A stretch of 64,000 nt of DNA from Aquipuribacter sp. SD81 (GTDB lineage Bacteria; Actinomycetota; Actinomycetes; Actinomycetales; JBBAYJ01), in the NCBI RefSeq assembly GCF_037153975.1, contig NZ_JBBAYJ010000009.1, forward strand, positions 79,925 to 143,924, given 5' to 3'. A program made the translations under genes and the position numbers. Of the stretch, positions 32,848 to 43,000 are shown in pieces. Position 1 is the first letter of the stretch, and each line of letters opens with the position of its first letter. The notes beneath the pieces were generated by a model. That model searched no databases, had not been told where the DNA came from, and worked only from the letters and a program-made list of their open reading frames with translations.

Positions 32848-33993
32848 GTGGACCTCATCGACGCGGTCATCGCTGAACGACGTGCCTCCGGGGACCCCCT
32901 CGAGGTCGTCCGCACCGCCGGGTACCGGGCGGCCATCGTGGGCGGCGGCTTCATGGGGGAGGTGCACGCCCGCGCCGTCCGCGCCTCGGGCGGGACGGTC
33001 GTCGCGGTCGCCGGCCGCGACGCCGACAGCGGCCGCCGCGCCGCCGCCCGGCTGGGCGTCGGGCGCCACCACGACGACATCGACGCGCTCGTGGCCGACG
33101 ACGACGTCGAGGTCGTCCACGTGTGCACGCCGAACTCCTCCCACCACGCCATCGCCCTCGCCGCGATCGAGGCCGGCAAGCACGTGGTGTGCGAGAAGCC
33201 GCTCGCGACCACCGCGGCCGACGCCGCCGAGCTGCGCGAGGCCGCCGAGCGCGCGGGCCGGGTCGGCACCGTGCCGTTCGTCTACCGGTTCCACCCGATG
33301 GTCCGGGAGGCGCGCGAGCGGGTCCGCGCCGGCGGCCTCGGCCGCCTCGTGCTCGTGCACGGCTCCTACCTGCAGGACTGGCTCGCCCGCGCCGACGACG
33401 ACAACTGGCGCGTGGACGCCACCACCGGAGGCGCGAGCCGGGCCTTCGCCGACATCGGCTCGCACTGGTGCGACCTCATGGAGTTCGTCACCGGGCAGCG
33501 CATCGAGTCCGTCAGCGCGCAGGTGTGCACCGTCACCCCGCGCCGCGGCGACCGCGACGTCCTCACCGAGGACCTCGTCACCCTGCAGCTGCGGACCGAC
33601 GCCGGCGTGTGCGGCGCGACGGTCGTCAGCCAGGTCTCGCCCGGGCGCAAGAACCGGCTGTGGCTGGAGGTGTCGGGCACCGACGGCACCCTCGCCTTCG
33701 ACCAGGAGGACCCGGAGCGGCTGTGGCACGGCCGGCGCGGCGCGTCGGAGCTGCTCGTGCGCGACGACGAGGTGATGGCCCCCGCCGCCGCGCGCTACAA
33801 CCGCGTGCCGGCCGGGCACCCGCAGGGCTACCAGGACTGCTTCAACGCCTTCGTCGAGGACACCGCCGCCGCCGTCCGCGGCGAGACCCCCGACGGGCTG
33901 CCCACCTTCGCCGACGGCGCGCGCTCGGCCGCCGTCGTGGACGCCGTCCTGCAGGCGGCCCGCGGCTCGAGCTGGGTGACGGTCCCGGCATGA
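32848..33993 (+). CDS. Gfo/Idh/MocA-family oxidoreductase (module A)
   Basis: A 381-residue NAD(P)-dependent sugar dehydrogenase. The nucleotide site is AAIVGGGFMGEVHARA, preceded by about 27 extra residues. The family EKP motif is in HVVCEKPLATT, and the catalytic-region histidine in DIGSHWCDLMEFVTG. GSYLQDWLAR is shared with the module B paralogue (QYLQDWIAD). It probably oxidises or epimerises a sugar imported by the following ABC system, to which it is coupled by ATGA. Members of this family perform C3 oxidation in 3-keto-glycoside routes, inositol oxidation and other reactions; substrate unknown. The transcript is probably leaderless and repressible. Confidence 0.9.
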   Translation: MDLIDAVIAERRASGDPLEVVRTAGYRAAIVGGGFMGEVHARAVRASGGTVVAVAGRDADSGRRAAARLGVGRHHDDIDALVADDDVEVVHVCTPNSSHHAIALAAIEAGKHVVCEKPLATTAADAAELREAAERAGRVGTVPFVYRFHPMVREARERVRAGGLGRLVLVHGSYLQDWLARADDDNWRVDATTGGASRAFADIGSHWCDLMEFVTGQRIESVSAQVCTVTPRRGDRDVLTEDLVTLQLRTDAGVCGATVVSQVSPGRKNRLWLEVSGTDGTLAFDQEDPERLWHGRRGASELLVRDDEVMAPAAARYNRVPAGHPQGYQDCFNAFVEDTAAAVRGETPDGLPTFADGARSAAVVDAVLQAARGSSWVTVPA

Positions 33994-35498
33994 CGACGGT
34001 GCAGGCGCCGGCCACGCCCATCGTCCGCGTGAGCGGGGTCACCAAGAGCTTCTTCGGGGTCGACGTGCTCCACGGCATCGACATGGAGGTCCTGCCGGGG
34101 GAGGTCCACGCGCTGGTCGGCGAGAACGGGGCCGGCAAGTCGACCCTCATGAAGATCCTCGCCGGGGTGCAGAAGGCGGACGGCGGGACCGTCGAGCTCG
34201 ACGGCGAGGCCGTCGTCTTCGAGCACCCGCTGCAGGCGCAGCGCGCGGGCGTGTCGACGGTGTTCCAGGAGTTCAACCTCCTGCCGGAGCGGACCGTCGC
34301 GGAGAACGTCTACCTCGGCCGCGAGCCGCGCGGGCGCCTCGGGCTCGTGGACGCGCGGCAGATGAACCGCGACACCGAGGCGCTGCTCGCCGACCTCGGC
34401 GTCGGCGGCATCTCGCCCGGCGACCGCGTCGGGTCGCTGTCGGTCGCGCAGCAGCAGGTCGTCGAGATCGTCAAGGCGCTGTCGACCGACGCCCGCCTCA
34501 TCAGCATGGACGAGCCCACCGCGGCCCTGTCCGGCGCGGAGGTGCAGCTGCTGTACCGGCTCGTGCGGACGCTCAAGGAGCGCGGCATCGCGATCCTCTA
34601 CGTGTCGCACCGCCTCGCCGAGATCTTCGACCTGTGCGACCGCATCACCGTCCTCAAGGACGGTGCCCTCGTCGAGACCGTCGACACGGCCCGCACGAGC
34701 CCCGAGGAGCTCGTCCGCAGCATGGTCGGGCGCTCCGTGAGCGCGCGCTTCCCCGGCCGCCGCGAGGGCAGCGAGGTCGGCGACGTCCGCCTCGAGCTCG
34801 TCGCCGCCGGCAACGCCGACGTCGACGGGGTCGACCTGACGGTCCGCGCCGGTGAGGTCGTCGGCCTCGCCGGCCTCCAGGGCAGCGGGCGCACCGAGCT
34901 GGCCAACGCGCTGTTCGGCACGGTCCCCTTCACCCGCGGCACCATGCGCGTCGACGGCCGCGACGTGCGCCCGCGCTCGCCGCGCGAGGCCGTGCGGGCC
35001 GGGCTCGCCCTCGTCACCGAGGACCGCAAGGCGCAGGGCCTCGCGCTCGAGCAGGGGGTGCTCGCCAACGCCCGCCTCGTGCTCGACGCCGTCATGCCGC
35101 GCCAGGCCGGGCGCCGCTCGGCGTCGATCCCCGGCATCCTGTCCTCGCTGGAGTTCACCGCCCGCGCCGGCTCGCGCGAGGTGCGCTTCCTGTCCGGCGG
35201 CAACCAGCAGAAGGTCGTGCTCGCGAAGTGGCTCGTCACCGAGCCGTCGGTGCTCGTGCTCGACGAGCCCACCCGCGGCATCGACGTCGGCGCCAAGCAG
35301 GCCGTCTACGAGATCGTCCGCGAGCAGGCCGCCAAGGCCGTCGCCGTCCTCCTCATCTCCAGCGAGCTCACCGAGGTCATCGGCATGGCCGACCGCGTCG
35401 TGGTCCTCCGCGACGGCCGGGTGGCCGCAGAGCTGCCAGGCGGCAGCGACGAGGAGGCCGTCATGGCCGAGGCGACCGGGGCGGGGGAGCTGGCGTGA
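33990..35498 (+). CDS. Sugar ABC importer ATPase, RbsA/MglA-type (module A)
   Basis: A 502-residue double ATPase of the CUT2 type. Half 1: GENGAGKST, SLSVAQQQVVEIVKAL, LISMDEPTAALS. Half 2: degenerate Walker A GLQGSGRTELANAL, LSGGNQQKVVLAKWL, VLVLDEPTRGIDVG. The degenerate second site is normal for RbsA/MglA proteins. CUT2 systems import monosaccharides and small sugar derivatives. Overlaps both neighbours (ATGA, GTGA). Confidence 0.93.
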   Translation: MTTVQAPATPIVRVSGVTKSFFGVDVLHGIDMEVLPGEVHALVGENGAGKSTLMKILAGVQKADGGTVELDGEAVVFEHPLQAQRAGVSTVFQEFNLLPERTVAENVYLGREPRGRLGLVDARQMNRDTEALLADLGVGGISPGDRVGSLSVAQQQVVEIVKALSTDARLISMDEPTAALSGAEVQLLYRLVRTLKERGIAILYVSHRLAEIFDLCDRITVLKDGALVETVDTARTSPEELVRSMVGRSVSARFPGRREGSEVGDVRLELVAAGNADVDGVDLTVRAGEVVGLAGLQGSGRTELANALFGTVPFTRGTMRVDGRDVRPRSPREAVRAGLALVTEDRKAQGLALEQGVLANARLVLDAVMPRQAGRRSASIPGILSSLEFTARAGSREVRFLSGGNQQKVVLAKWLVTEPSVLVLDEPTRGIDVGAKQAVYEIVREQAAKAVAVLLISSELTEVIGMADRVVVLRDGRVAAELPGGSDEEAVMAEATGAGELA

Positions 35499-36595
35499 GC
35501 GCACCCACGAGCGAGCGGCCCGACGCGGGGGAGCGCACCTCGGCCGCCCGGTCCGAGGCCCCGCGGCGACGCCGCCTGCACCTCGGCTCGACCGCGATCA
35601 TCTGGCTCGCGTTCGTCCTCATCCTGCTCGTCGGCACCGTGCTCGTGGCGCTGGACGGCACGAACCTGCTCGCCGGCAACAACGTCGTCAACCTGCTGAG
35701 CCGCACGAGCGTGCTCGGGTTCCTCGCCATCGGCCAGACGCTCGTCATCCTCAACCGCTCCCTCGACCTGTCCGTCGGCTACGTCGCCGCCCTCGCGAGC
35801 ATCATCGGAGCGACCGTCATGGCGGGGCAGCAGGAGCGCATCCTGCTCGGCATCGGTGCGGCGCTCGCGGTCTCCGCGCTGCTCGGCCTCGTCAACGGCC
35901 TCGTCGTGACGAAGGGACGGGTCAACCCCTTCATCGCGACGCTGGGGCTCGGCCTCATCATCAAGGGCTACCTCGACACGCAGTACCAGGGACCGGCGGG
36001 CACCGTGGCGCCGAGCTTCCAGAACTTCGGCTACACGCGCATCGGCGTCGTGCCGCTGTCGACGGCCGTCATGCTCGGGGTCGCGGTGCTCGCCTACGTG
36101 CTGCTGCACCGCACCCGCGCCGGGTACGCGATGTACGCCGTCGGGGGCAACCGCGACGTCGCGCGACTGTCGGGCATCCGCACCGACCGCACGCTCGTGC
36201 TCGCCCACGTGCTGTGCTCGACGGCCGCGGGCATCGCCGGCCTCCTGCTCGCCTCCCGGTTCAGCACCGGCGTGTCGGTGCAGATCTACAGCGCCGGCTA
36301 CGACCTCGACTCGATCGCGGCCGTCGTGCTCGGCGGCACGCTGCTCATGGGCGGTCGCGGCGGCATCGCCGGCACCGTCGCGGGCGTCCTGATCCTCGCG
36401 ACGATGGACACGGTCTTCAACCTGCTGCAGGTCGACCCGTTCTTCCGCGACGTGCTCCGCGGCGTGATCATCGTCGCCGCCGTCGCCCTGTACGCCCGCC
36501 GCCAGATCGACCCCAACGCCCGCCGCCGGCGCTTCGCCGACCTCGGGCGCGGGAAGGGCAGACCCAGCGCCGTCGACCAAGGAGCCCCGGCATGA
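35495..36595 (+). CDS. Sugar ABC importer permease 1, RbsC-type (module A)
   Basis: A 366-residue BPD_transp_2 membrane protein with a charged N-terminal tail of about 30 residues. Family segments: LAIGQTLVILNRSLDLSVGY, LLGLVNGLVVTKGRVNPFIA, YAVGGNRDVARLSGI and AAVVLGGTLLMGGRGG. Coupled to the ATPase by GTGA and to permease 2 by ATGA, so the pair probably forms a heterodimeric channel. Confidence 0.93.
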   Translation: MSAPTSERPDAGERTSAARSEAPRRRRLHLGSTAIIWLAFVLILLVGTVLVALDGTNLLAGNNVVNLLSRTSVLGFLAIGQTLVILNRSLDLSVGYVAALASIIGATVMAGQQERILLGIGAALAVSALLGLVNGLVVTKGRVNPFIATLGLGLIIKGYLDTQYQGPAGTVAPSFQNFGYTRIGVVPLSTAVMLGVAVLAYVLLHRTRAGYAMYAVGGNRDVARLSGIRTDRTLVLAHVLCSTAAGIAGLLLASRFSTGVSVQIYSAGYDLDSIAAVVLGGTLLMGGRGGIAGTVAGVLILATMDTVFNLLQVDPFFRDVLRGVIIVAAVALYARRQIDPNARRRRFADLGRGKGRPSAVDQGAPA

Positions 36596-37626
36596 GCGCG
36601 CTCGGCACCGTCCGCGACACCGTCAGCCGGTTCACCAGCGGCTCCGCGACGATCTTCGCGCTGCTCGTCGCCGTGCTCGTCGCGATCGCCGTGCTCAACC
36701 CGAGCTTCGTCGAGCCCCCGTCGCTCATGGCGTTCCTGCGCGCGGCCGCGCCGCTCGTGGTGCTCGCGATCGGGCAGTACTTCGTCATCGTGTCCGGCGA
36801 GTTCGACCTGTCGGTCGGGGCGCTGGTCGGCGCGCAGGTCGTCATCGCCGCGCGGCTCATCGACGGCGAGGAGGCGAACACCGTCCCCGTCATGCTCCTC
36901 ATGCTCGGCTTCGCGGTCGTCGTCGGTCTCGTCAACGGCCTCGTCACCACCCTGCTCCGCGTCCCGTCGTTCATCACGACGCTCGGCATGCTCCTCGTGC
37001 TCAACGGCGCGATCCGGGTGTGGACCGGCGGCGCGCCGACCGGGGCGCTGTCGGAGTCGTTCCGGCAGTGGGGCCGCAGCGGCATCGACATGCCCGTGCT
37101 GCGGCAGCTGCCGTGGGCGCTGCTCATCGCAGTCGTCGTCGCCGTCGCCGCCGTGCTGCTCATGCGCGCCCCGTTCGGGCGCACGCTCGTGTCCACCGGC
37201 GACAACGACGTGGCCGCCGGCTACGCCGGGGTGACCGTGTGGCGGGTCCGCACGGCCGCCTTCGTGCTGTCCAGCGTGCTCGCCACGCTCGCCGCGGTCC
37301 TCATCGGCGGGTTCGCGGGCGTCACCGCCCAGGTCGGCCAGGGCCTGGAGTTCGTCGCCATCACCGCCGTCGTGCTCGGCGGGGTCGTGCTCGGCGGCGG
37401 CAAGGGGACGGTCGTGGCCGCGATCGCGGGCGCGCTCACCTACCAGGCGATCGACCGGCTCTTCACCCAGCTCGACCTGCCCTCGACGACGCGGCCCGTC
37501 CTGCAGGGCGTGATCATCATCGCCGCCGTCGCGTACGCGGCCCGCGGCCGGGACCGCGCCACCTCGGCGCCGCCCGCGCCGCCGCACCGCAGCGAGTCCG
37601 AGAGGACCCCCGTAGCCACCGGCTGA
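36592..37626 (+). CDS. Sugar ABC importer permease 2, RbsC-type (module A)
   Basis: A 344-residue BPD_transp_2 membrane protein. Key segments are LAIGQYFVIVSGEFDLSVGA, VVGLVNGLVTTLLRVPSFIT, LVSTGDNDVAAGYAGV and TAVVLGGVVLGGGKG. It differs enough from permease 1 to be an ancient duplicate. The C-terminal tail is proline- and charge-rich. The binding-protein gene follows after 55 bases. Confidence 0.92.
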   Translation: MSALGTVRDTVSRFTSGSATIFALLVAVLVAIAVLNPSFVEPPSLMAFLRAAAPLVVLAIGQYFVIVSGEFDLSVGALVGAQVVIAARLIDGEEANTVPVMLLMLGFAVVVGLVNGLVTTLLRVPSFITTLGMLLVLNGAIRVWTGGAPTGALSESFRQWGRSGIDMPVLRQLPWALLIAVVVAVAAVLLMRAPFGRTLVSTGDNDVAAGYAGVTVWRVRTAAFVLSSVLATLAAVLIGGFAGVTAQVGQGLEFVAITAVVLGGVVLGGGKGTVVAAIAGALTYQAIDRLFTQLDLPSTTRPVLQGVIIIAAVAYAARGRDRATSAPPAPPHRSESERTPVATG

Positions 37627-37681
37627 CCGGCCGGGTGCACCACCCGTGCTCCACCCACAACCCCTGATGGAGGGCCCAACG

Positions 37682-38953
37682 ATGCCGCTCACCAAGACCG
37701 CGGTCGCCACGCTCGCCGTGGCGACCCTCGCCCTCGCGGGCTGCTCGACCGACACCCCAGGGGAGGACGCCGCGGCCCCCGCGCCGGTGGACGCGTCCGC
37801 CGGGGCGGGCGAGACCGGCGCCGACGCCGGCACCGAGACCGACGAGGGCACCGACGCCGGCTCCGGCGGCCCGTCGGAGGGCGAGTTCTTCGTCCGCGAG
37901 AACTACGAGAACCAGCTCGCCCAGCGCGACGTGGAGCCCGAGGGCGACCCGGCCACCCCGTGGCTGCAGGCCATCGAGCCCGAGTACGTCGACACCGCCG
38001 AGTACGCCGCCGAGGGCCCGCAGGACCTCTGCTTCTCCAACGCCTCGGTGTCGAACCCGTGGCGCGTCACCGGCTTCATCACGATGCAGGAGCAGGTGGC
38101 CGTCTACCAGGAGCAGGGCCTCATCGGCGAGTTCCGCGTGGCCGACGCCGCCGACGACGACAACAAGCAGATCTCCGACATCCAGTCGTTCATCGACGCC
38201 GGCGACTGCGGCGCGATCATCATCTCCCCCTCGACCACCGCCACCCTCACCCCGGCCGTCGAGGCGGCGTGCGCGAGCGGCGTGCCGGTCATCGTGTTCG
38301 ACCGCGGCGTCAACACCGACTGCATGACGACGTTCATCCACCCGATCGGCGGCTACGCCTACGGCGCCGACGGCGCGGAGTTCCTCGTCGACAACCTCGA
38401 GCCCGGCAGCACCGTGCTCGCGCTGCGCATCCTGCCCGGCGTCGACGTGCTCGAGAACCGCTGGGCCGCCGCGCAGGAGATCTTCGCCGGCTCCGAGCTG
38501 GAGGTGCTCGGCGACGAGTTCACCGGCGGCGACGCCGCGCAGATCAAGGACCTCGTCACCCAGTACATCCAGCGCGGGGACGTGGACGGCATCTGGATGG
38601 ACGCCGGTGACGGCGCCGTCGCGGCCGTCGAGGCCTTCGAGGACGCGGGCGCCGAGTACCCCGTCATGGTCGGCGAGGACGAGATGAGCTTCCTGCGCAA
38701 GTGGGACGAGACCGGCATGACCGCGATCGCGCCGGTGTACTCGAACTTCCAGTGGCGCACCCCGATCGAGGCGGCCGTCGACATCTTCGCCGGCGAGCAG
38801 GTCCCCGCGGAGTGGATCCTCCCGCAGGAGCCCGTCACGCAGGACACGCTGCAGGAGTTCCTCGAGGCCAACGCCGAGATGCCGAGCCTGCACTACGCGA
38901 AGTTCGGCGGCGAGGACCTGCCCGGCTACCCCGAGGCGTGGCAGGACCGCTGA
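37682..38953 (+). CDS. Sugar ABC importer binding lipoprotein, periplasmic-binding type I (module A)
   Basis: A 423-residue lipoprotein. Lipobox LALAGCS at about residue 18-24, then a flexible Ala/Gly/Thr/Asp/Glu-rich linker to about 65. The ligand-binding fold shows CFSNASVSNPWRVTGFITMQ, GAIIISPSTTATLTPAVEAA, PVIVFDRGVNTD and TQYIQRGDVDGIWMDAGDGA. These match CUT2 binding proteins for pentoses/hexoses. The ATG follows GGAGGG. A strong terminator follows the gene. Confidence 0.92.
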   Translation: MPLTKTAVATLAVATLALAGCSTDTPGEDAAAPAPVDASAGAGETGADAGTETDEGTDAGSGGPSEGEFFVRENYENQLAQRDVEPEGDPATPWLQAIEPEYVDTAEYAAEGPQDLCFSNASVSNPWRVTGFITMQEQVAVYQEQGLIGEFRVADAADDDNKQISDIQSFIDAGDCGAIIISPSTTATLTPAVEAACASGVPVIVFDRGVNTDCMTTFIHPIGGYAYGADGAEFLVDNLEPGSTVLALRILPGVDVLENRWAAAQEIFAGSELEVLGDEFTGGDAAQIKDLVTQYIQRGDVDGIWMDAGDGAVAAVEAFEDAGAEYPVMVGEDEMSFLRKWDETGMTAIAPVYSNFQWRTPIEAAVDIFAGEQVPAEWILPQEPVTQDTLQEFLEANAEMPSLHYAKFGGEDLPGYPEAWQDR

Positions 38954-38964
38954 CCGACCGGACG

Positions 38965-39003
38965 CCCGGTGCCGACCGTCCGCAGGGGCTGGTCGGCACC
39001 GGG
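38965..39003 (+). terminator. Terminator after the module A binding protein
   Basis: CCCGGTGCCGACC and GGTCGGCACCGGG form a perfect 13-bp stem with a 13-base loop, 12 bases after the stop codon. Confidence 0.8.
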
Positions 39004-39070
39004 TCTCTCGGGCCAGGATGTGAGCGCTATCCGTGACCGTCGGTGAACGGCACGGCACACAGGAGGATCG

Positions 39071-39964
39071 ATGACGACCGCCGGCTCGGCTCCGACCGCG
39101 TCGCGACGCCCGCTCGGGGTCTCGACGTGGCTGTGGTGCTCGCCGCTCACCGACCCCGACGTCGCCCGGCTCGCCCCGCGCGTGGCCGGGTGGGGCTTCG
39201 ACGTGCTGGAGATGCCCGTCGAGGGCGTCGGCGACTGGGACCCCGCCGCCGCGCGCCGGGTCCTCGACGACTGCGGCCTCGGCGCGACCGTCTGCCTCGT
39301 GACGGGGGAGGGTCGCGAGCTCGTCGACGCGCCCGACGACGTCGTCCGCCGCACCCAGGACTACCTGCGCGCGGTCGTCGACGCCGCCCACGCGGTGGGC
39401 GCCGACGTCATCGGCGGCCCCGCCTACGCCTCGGTCGGGCGGACGTGGGCGCTGGAGGGCGCCGCGCGCACCGCGGCGTACGCGCGCTGGGCCGAGGCGC
39501 TCGTGCCCGTCGCCGAGCACGCCCGCGCCGCGGGCGTGCGCATCGCGGTGGAGCCGCTCAACCGCTACGAGACGTCGTTCCTCAATACCGTCGAGCAGGC
39601 GCTGGAGGCGCTCGACCACCTCCCGGCCGAGGTCGCCGACGCCGTGGGGCTGCTGCTCGACACCTACCACCTCAACATCGAGGAGCGGGACCCCGTCGCG
39701 GCCGTCCGGGCCGCCGGGGACCGCATCGCGCACGTGCAGGCCTCCGGGACGCACCGGGGCACCCCGGGCGACGACCACGCCGACTGGCCGGGTCTCGTCG
39801 CCGCGCTCGACGCCGTCGGCTACGCCGGCGCGGTCTGCATCGAGTCCTTCACGCCCGACAACGCGACGATCGCGCGCGCGGCGTCCATCTGGCGGCCGCT
39901 GGCCGCGAGCCAGGACGCGCTCGCCGTCGACGGGCTCGCCCACCTGAAGGAGGTCGGCGCCTAG
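39071..39964 (+). CDS. TIM-barrel sugar (phosphate) isomerase/epimerase (module A)
   Basis: A 297-residue AP_endonuc_2-fold enzyme, similar in shape to D-tagatose 3-epimerase/D-psicose epimerase. Metal ligands are likely Glu in AVEPLNRYETSFLNT, Asp/His in LLLDTYHLNIEE, His/Gln in IAHVQASGTHRG and Glu in AVCIESFTPDN. Cytoplasmic; may epimerise, isomerise or (as shown for some family members) eliminate or hydrate keto-sugars. AGGAGG lies upstream of the ATG. Follows the terminator of the importer and precedes the ThuA-GSDH giant gene. Confidence 0.88.
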   Translation: MTTAGSAPTASRRPLGVSTWLWCSPLTDPDVARLAPRVAGWGFDVLEMPVEGVGDWDPAAARRVLDDCGLGATVCLVTGEGRELVDAPDDVVRRTQDYLRAVVDAAHAVGADVIGGPAYASVGRTWALEGAARTAAYARWAEALVPVAEHARAAGVRIAVEPLNRYETSFLNTVEQALEALDHLPAEVADAVGLLLDTYHLNIEERDPVAAVRAAGDRIAHVQASGTHRGTPGDDHADWPGLVAALDAVGYAGAVCIESFTPDNATIARAASIWRPLAASQDALAVDGLAHLKEVGA

Positions 39965-40091
39965 CACCACGCCGCGCGGCAGGCCCGCGCCCCGCAACGG
40001 ACGACGAAGTCCCCGCGGCCACCGGTGCGCCGGCACGCGCCAGGTCGACGGGCTCCCGATACCGCGACGACGCACACAAGGAGCTCAGCGC

Positions 40092-43000
40092 ATGCACGTG
40101 CCACGTACCCGATGGACCAGGCCGGTGGGCCTGGTCGCGACAGGGCTGGCCGCCCTGCTCGCCGCCACCACGGTGGCGGCCGCCCCCGTGGCGGCCCAGG
40201 CCGTGGAGGAGGCGGACGAGGCCCGCGTCCTCATCTTCACCAAGACCACCCAGTTCCGGCACACCGAGGCGATCACCCAGGGCACCCCGGTGCTGCAGGA
40301 CGCCTTCGCCGAGGCCGGCATCGCCTCGGACCACACCGAGGACTCCACCGTCTTCAACGACGAGGACCTCGCCGCCTACGACGCCCTCGTCATGTTCCAG
40401 ACCTCCGGCGACCCGTGGAGCGCCGAGGAGAAGGCCGCGCTGGAGCGCTACCAGCAGGCCGGCGGCGGCATCGTCGCCATCCACAACGCCACCGACATGC
40501 GCGGCAGCTACGACTGGTGGGACGACATGATCGGGGCGCTCATGCCCGGTCACGCCGCCACCGGCACCAGCCCCGGCCTGCCCGGCACTGTGGTCGTGGA
40601 GGACCAGGTCCACCCCTCGACCGAGCACCTGCCGCAGCGCTGGGAGCGCGCGGACGAGTGGTACAATTACTCGGCCAACGTGCGCGGTGAGGCGCACGTG
40701 CTCGCCACCATGGACGAGTCGACGTACGACGCCGGCTCCAACGCCATGGGCTACGACCACCCGATCTCCTGGTGCCGGCCCTACGACGGCGGCCGCGCCT
40801 GGATGACCGGCATGGGCCACTTCGGCGCGCACTACACCGACGAGCCCGCCCTCGTGCAGCACATCGTGGGCGGCGTCGAGTGGGCCGCCGGCCTGGCCGA
40901 GGGCGACTGCGGCGGCACCGACTGGAGCGAGTACGAGCGCGTGACGCTCGACTCCAACACGTCCGCGCCGTTCGCCATCGACGTCGCCTCCGACGGGCGG
41001 GTGTTCTTCACCGAGCTCGTGCGCGGCCAGATCCGCGTGTACGACCCGGCGACGCAGACCACGACGACGGCCGTGCAGCTCGACGTGTACTCCGGCGGCG
41101 AGGACGGCCTGCTCGGCATCGCCCTCGACCCGGACTTCGACACCAACGGGCACGTGTTCGTCTACTACGCCCCGGACGCGGCCGACAACGCGGACCCGGA
41201 CAACTTCTTCAGCCGCATCTCGCGCTTCACGATGGACGACGAGTCGGGGACCATCGACCCGGCCAGCGAGGTCGTCGTGCTCGAGGTGCCGGCGAGCCGG
41301 CTGCCCGACGAGCCCGGCCACACCGGTGGCGGGCTGCGTTTCGGCCCCGACGGCGACCTGTACCTGGGCGTCGGCGACGACGTGAACCCCCACTCGGAGC
41401 CCTCGGGCGGCTACGCGCCGCTGCACGAGTCCTCGACGATGCTGTGGGACGCGCGCGCCACCAGCGCCAACACCAACGACCTGCGCGGCAAGCTGCTGCG
41501 CATCCACCCGGAGCCCGACGGCACCTACACGATCCCCGAGGGCAACCTCGTCGACACCGAGTGGGCGGCGGACAAGGACGCGGACCTCATCCGCCCCGAG
41601 ATCTACGCGATGGGCTTCCGCAACCCGTTCCGCTTCTACGTCGACCCGGTCACCGGTGACGTCGGCATGGCCGACTACTCCCCGGACAACAGCAACGACG
41701 CGCCGGCCACCCGCGGGCCGGCCGGCATCGCGGAGTGGAACTGGATCCGCGAGCCCGGCAACTACGGCTGGCCGCTGTGCATGGGCGACAACGAGCCGTT
41801 CCGCGACGTCGACTACCTGACGAGCCCCGTGACGGTCGGGGACTACTTCGACTGCGACGCGCCCGTCAACGACTCCATCCACAACACGGGGCTCGAGCAG
41901 CTGCCGCCGGCCCGCCCGGCCGACGTGTACTACGGCTACCGGCGCGCCTCCGACCAGGGCTCCGGGCTCAACCAGGGCGGCGGCCTCGCCCCCATGGGCG
42001 GCCCGGTCTACCGCTACGACGAGGCGCTCGAGTCCGACACCAAGTTCCCGGAGCACTTCGACGGCAAGCCGTTCTTCTACGACTGGGCGCGCAACGACAT
42101 GTTCTCGTTCGTGCTCGCCGACGAGGCGACGACGGAGGAGTTCGTGCCGGGTGAGGCGGTGGAGAAGGTCAACCCCTTCCTGCCGCAGACGCAGTTCCTC
42201 GCCCCGATCGACTCGCTGTTCGGCCCCGACGGGTCGATGTACGTGCTCGACTGGGGCGGCGGCTACGGCCGTGACAACCCCAGCTCGGGCCTGCACCGCA
42301 TCGACTACATCTCCGGGTCCCGGTCGCCGGTGGCCCGCATGGCCGTCGAGCCGACGTCGGGCCAGGCGCCGCTGGCCGTCACGTTCTCCGGTGCCGGGAG
42401 CACCGACCCGGAGGAGGAGGCGCTCACCTACGCGTGGGACTTCGACGGTGACGGCACCACCGACGCCACCGGCGTCGAGGCGACGCACACCTACACCGAG
42501 AACGGGCGCTACGACGCGCGCCTGACGGTGACCGACCCGGCGGGCAAGACCGGCACGGTCACCACGCCCATCACGGTCGGCAACACCCAGCCGGACGTGC
42601 AGATCGAGGGCCCGCCGGACGGCGCGTTCTTCGACTTCGGCGCCACCCTGGAGTGGCAGGTGTCCGTCACCGACGCCGAGGACGAGGTCGACCCGGCCGA
42701 CGTCATCGTCACGCCGGCGCTGGGGCACGACTACCACGCCCACCCGACCACGGAGTCCCGTGGCCTGACGGGCTCGGTGGAGACCTCGCTCGGCGGCCAC
42801 GCGCCGGACGAGAACATCTTCTACGTCATCGACGCCCGCTACACCGACGCCGGGGGCGGCGGGCAGCAGGCGCTGACCGGCAGCGACACCGTCCGGGTGT
42901 TCCCGCGCCTGCGCGAGGCGGAGTTCCGCTCCGCCGACTCCGGCATCACCGTCACCGAGTCCCGCGACGTGGCCGGCCACGGCCAGTCGCTCGACGGCTC

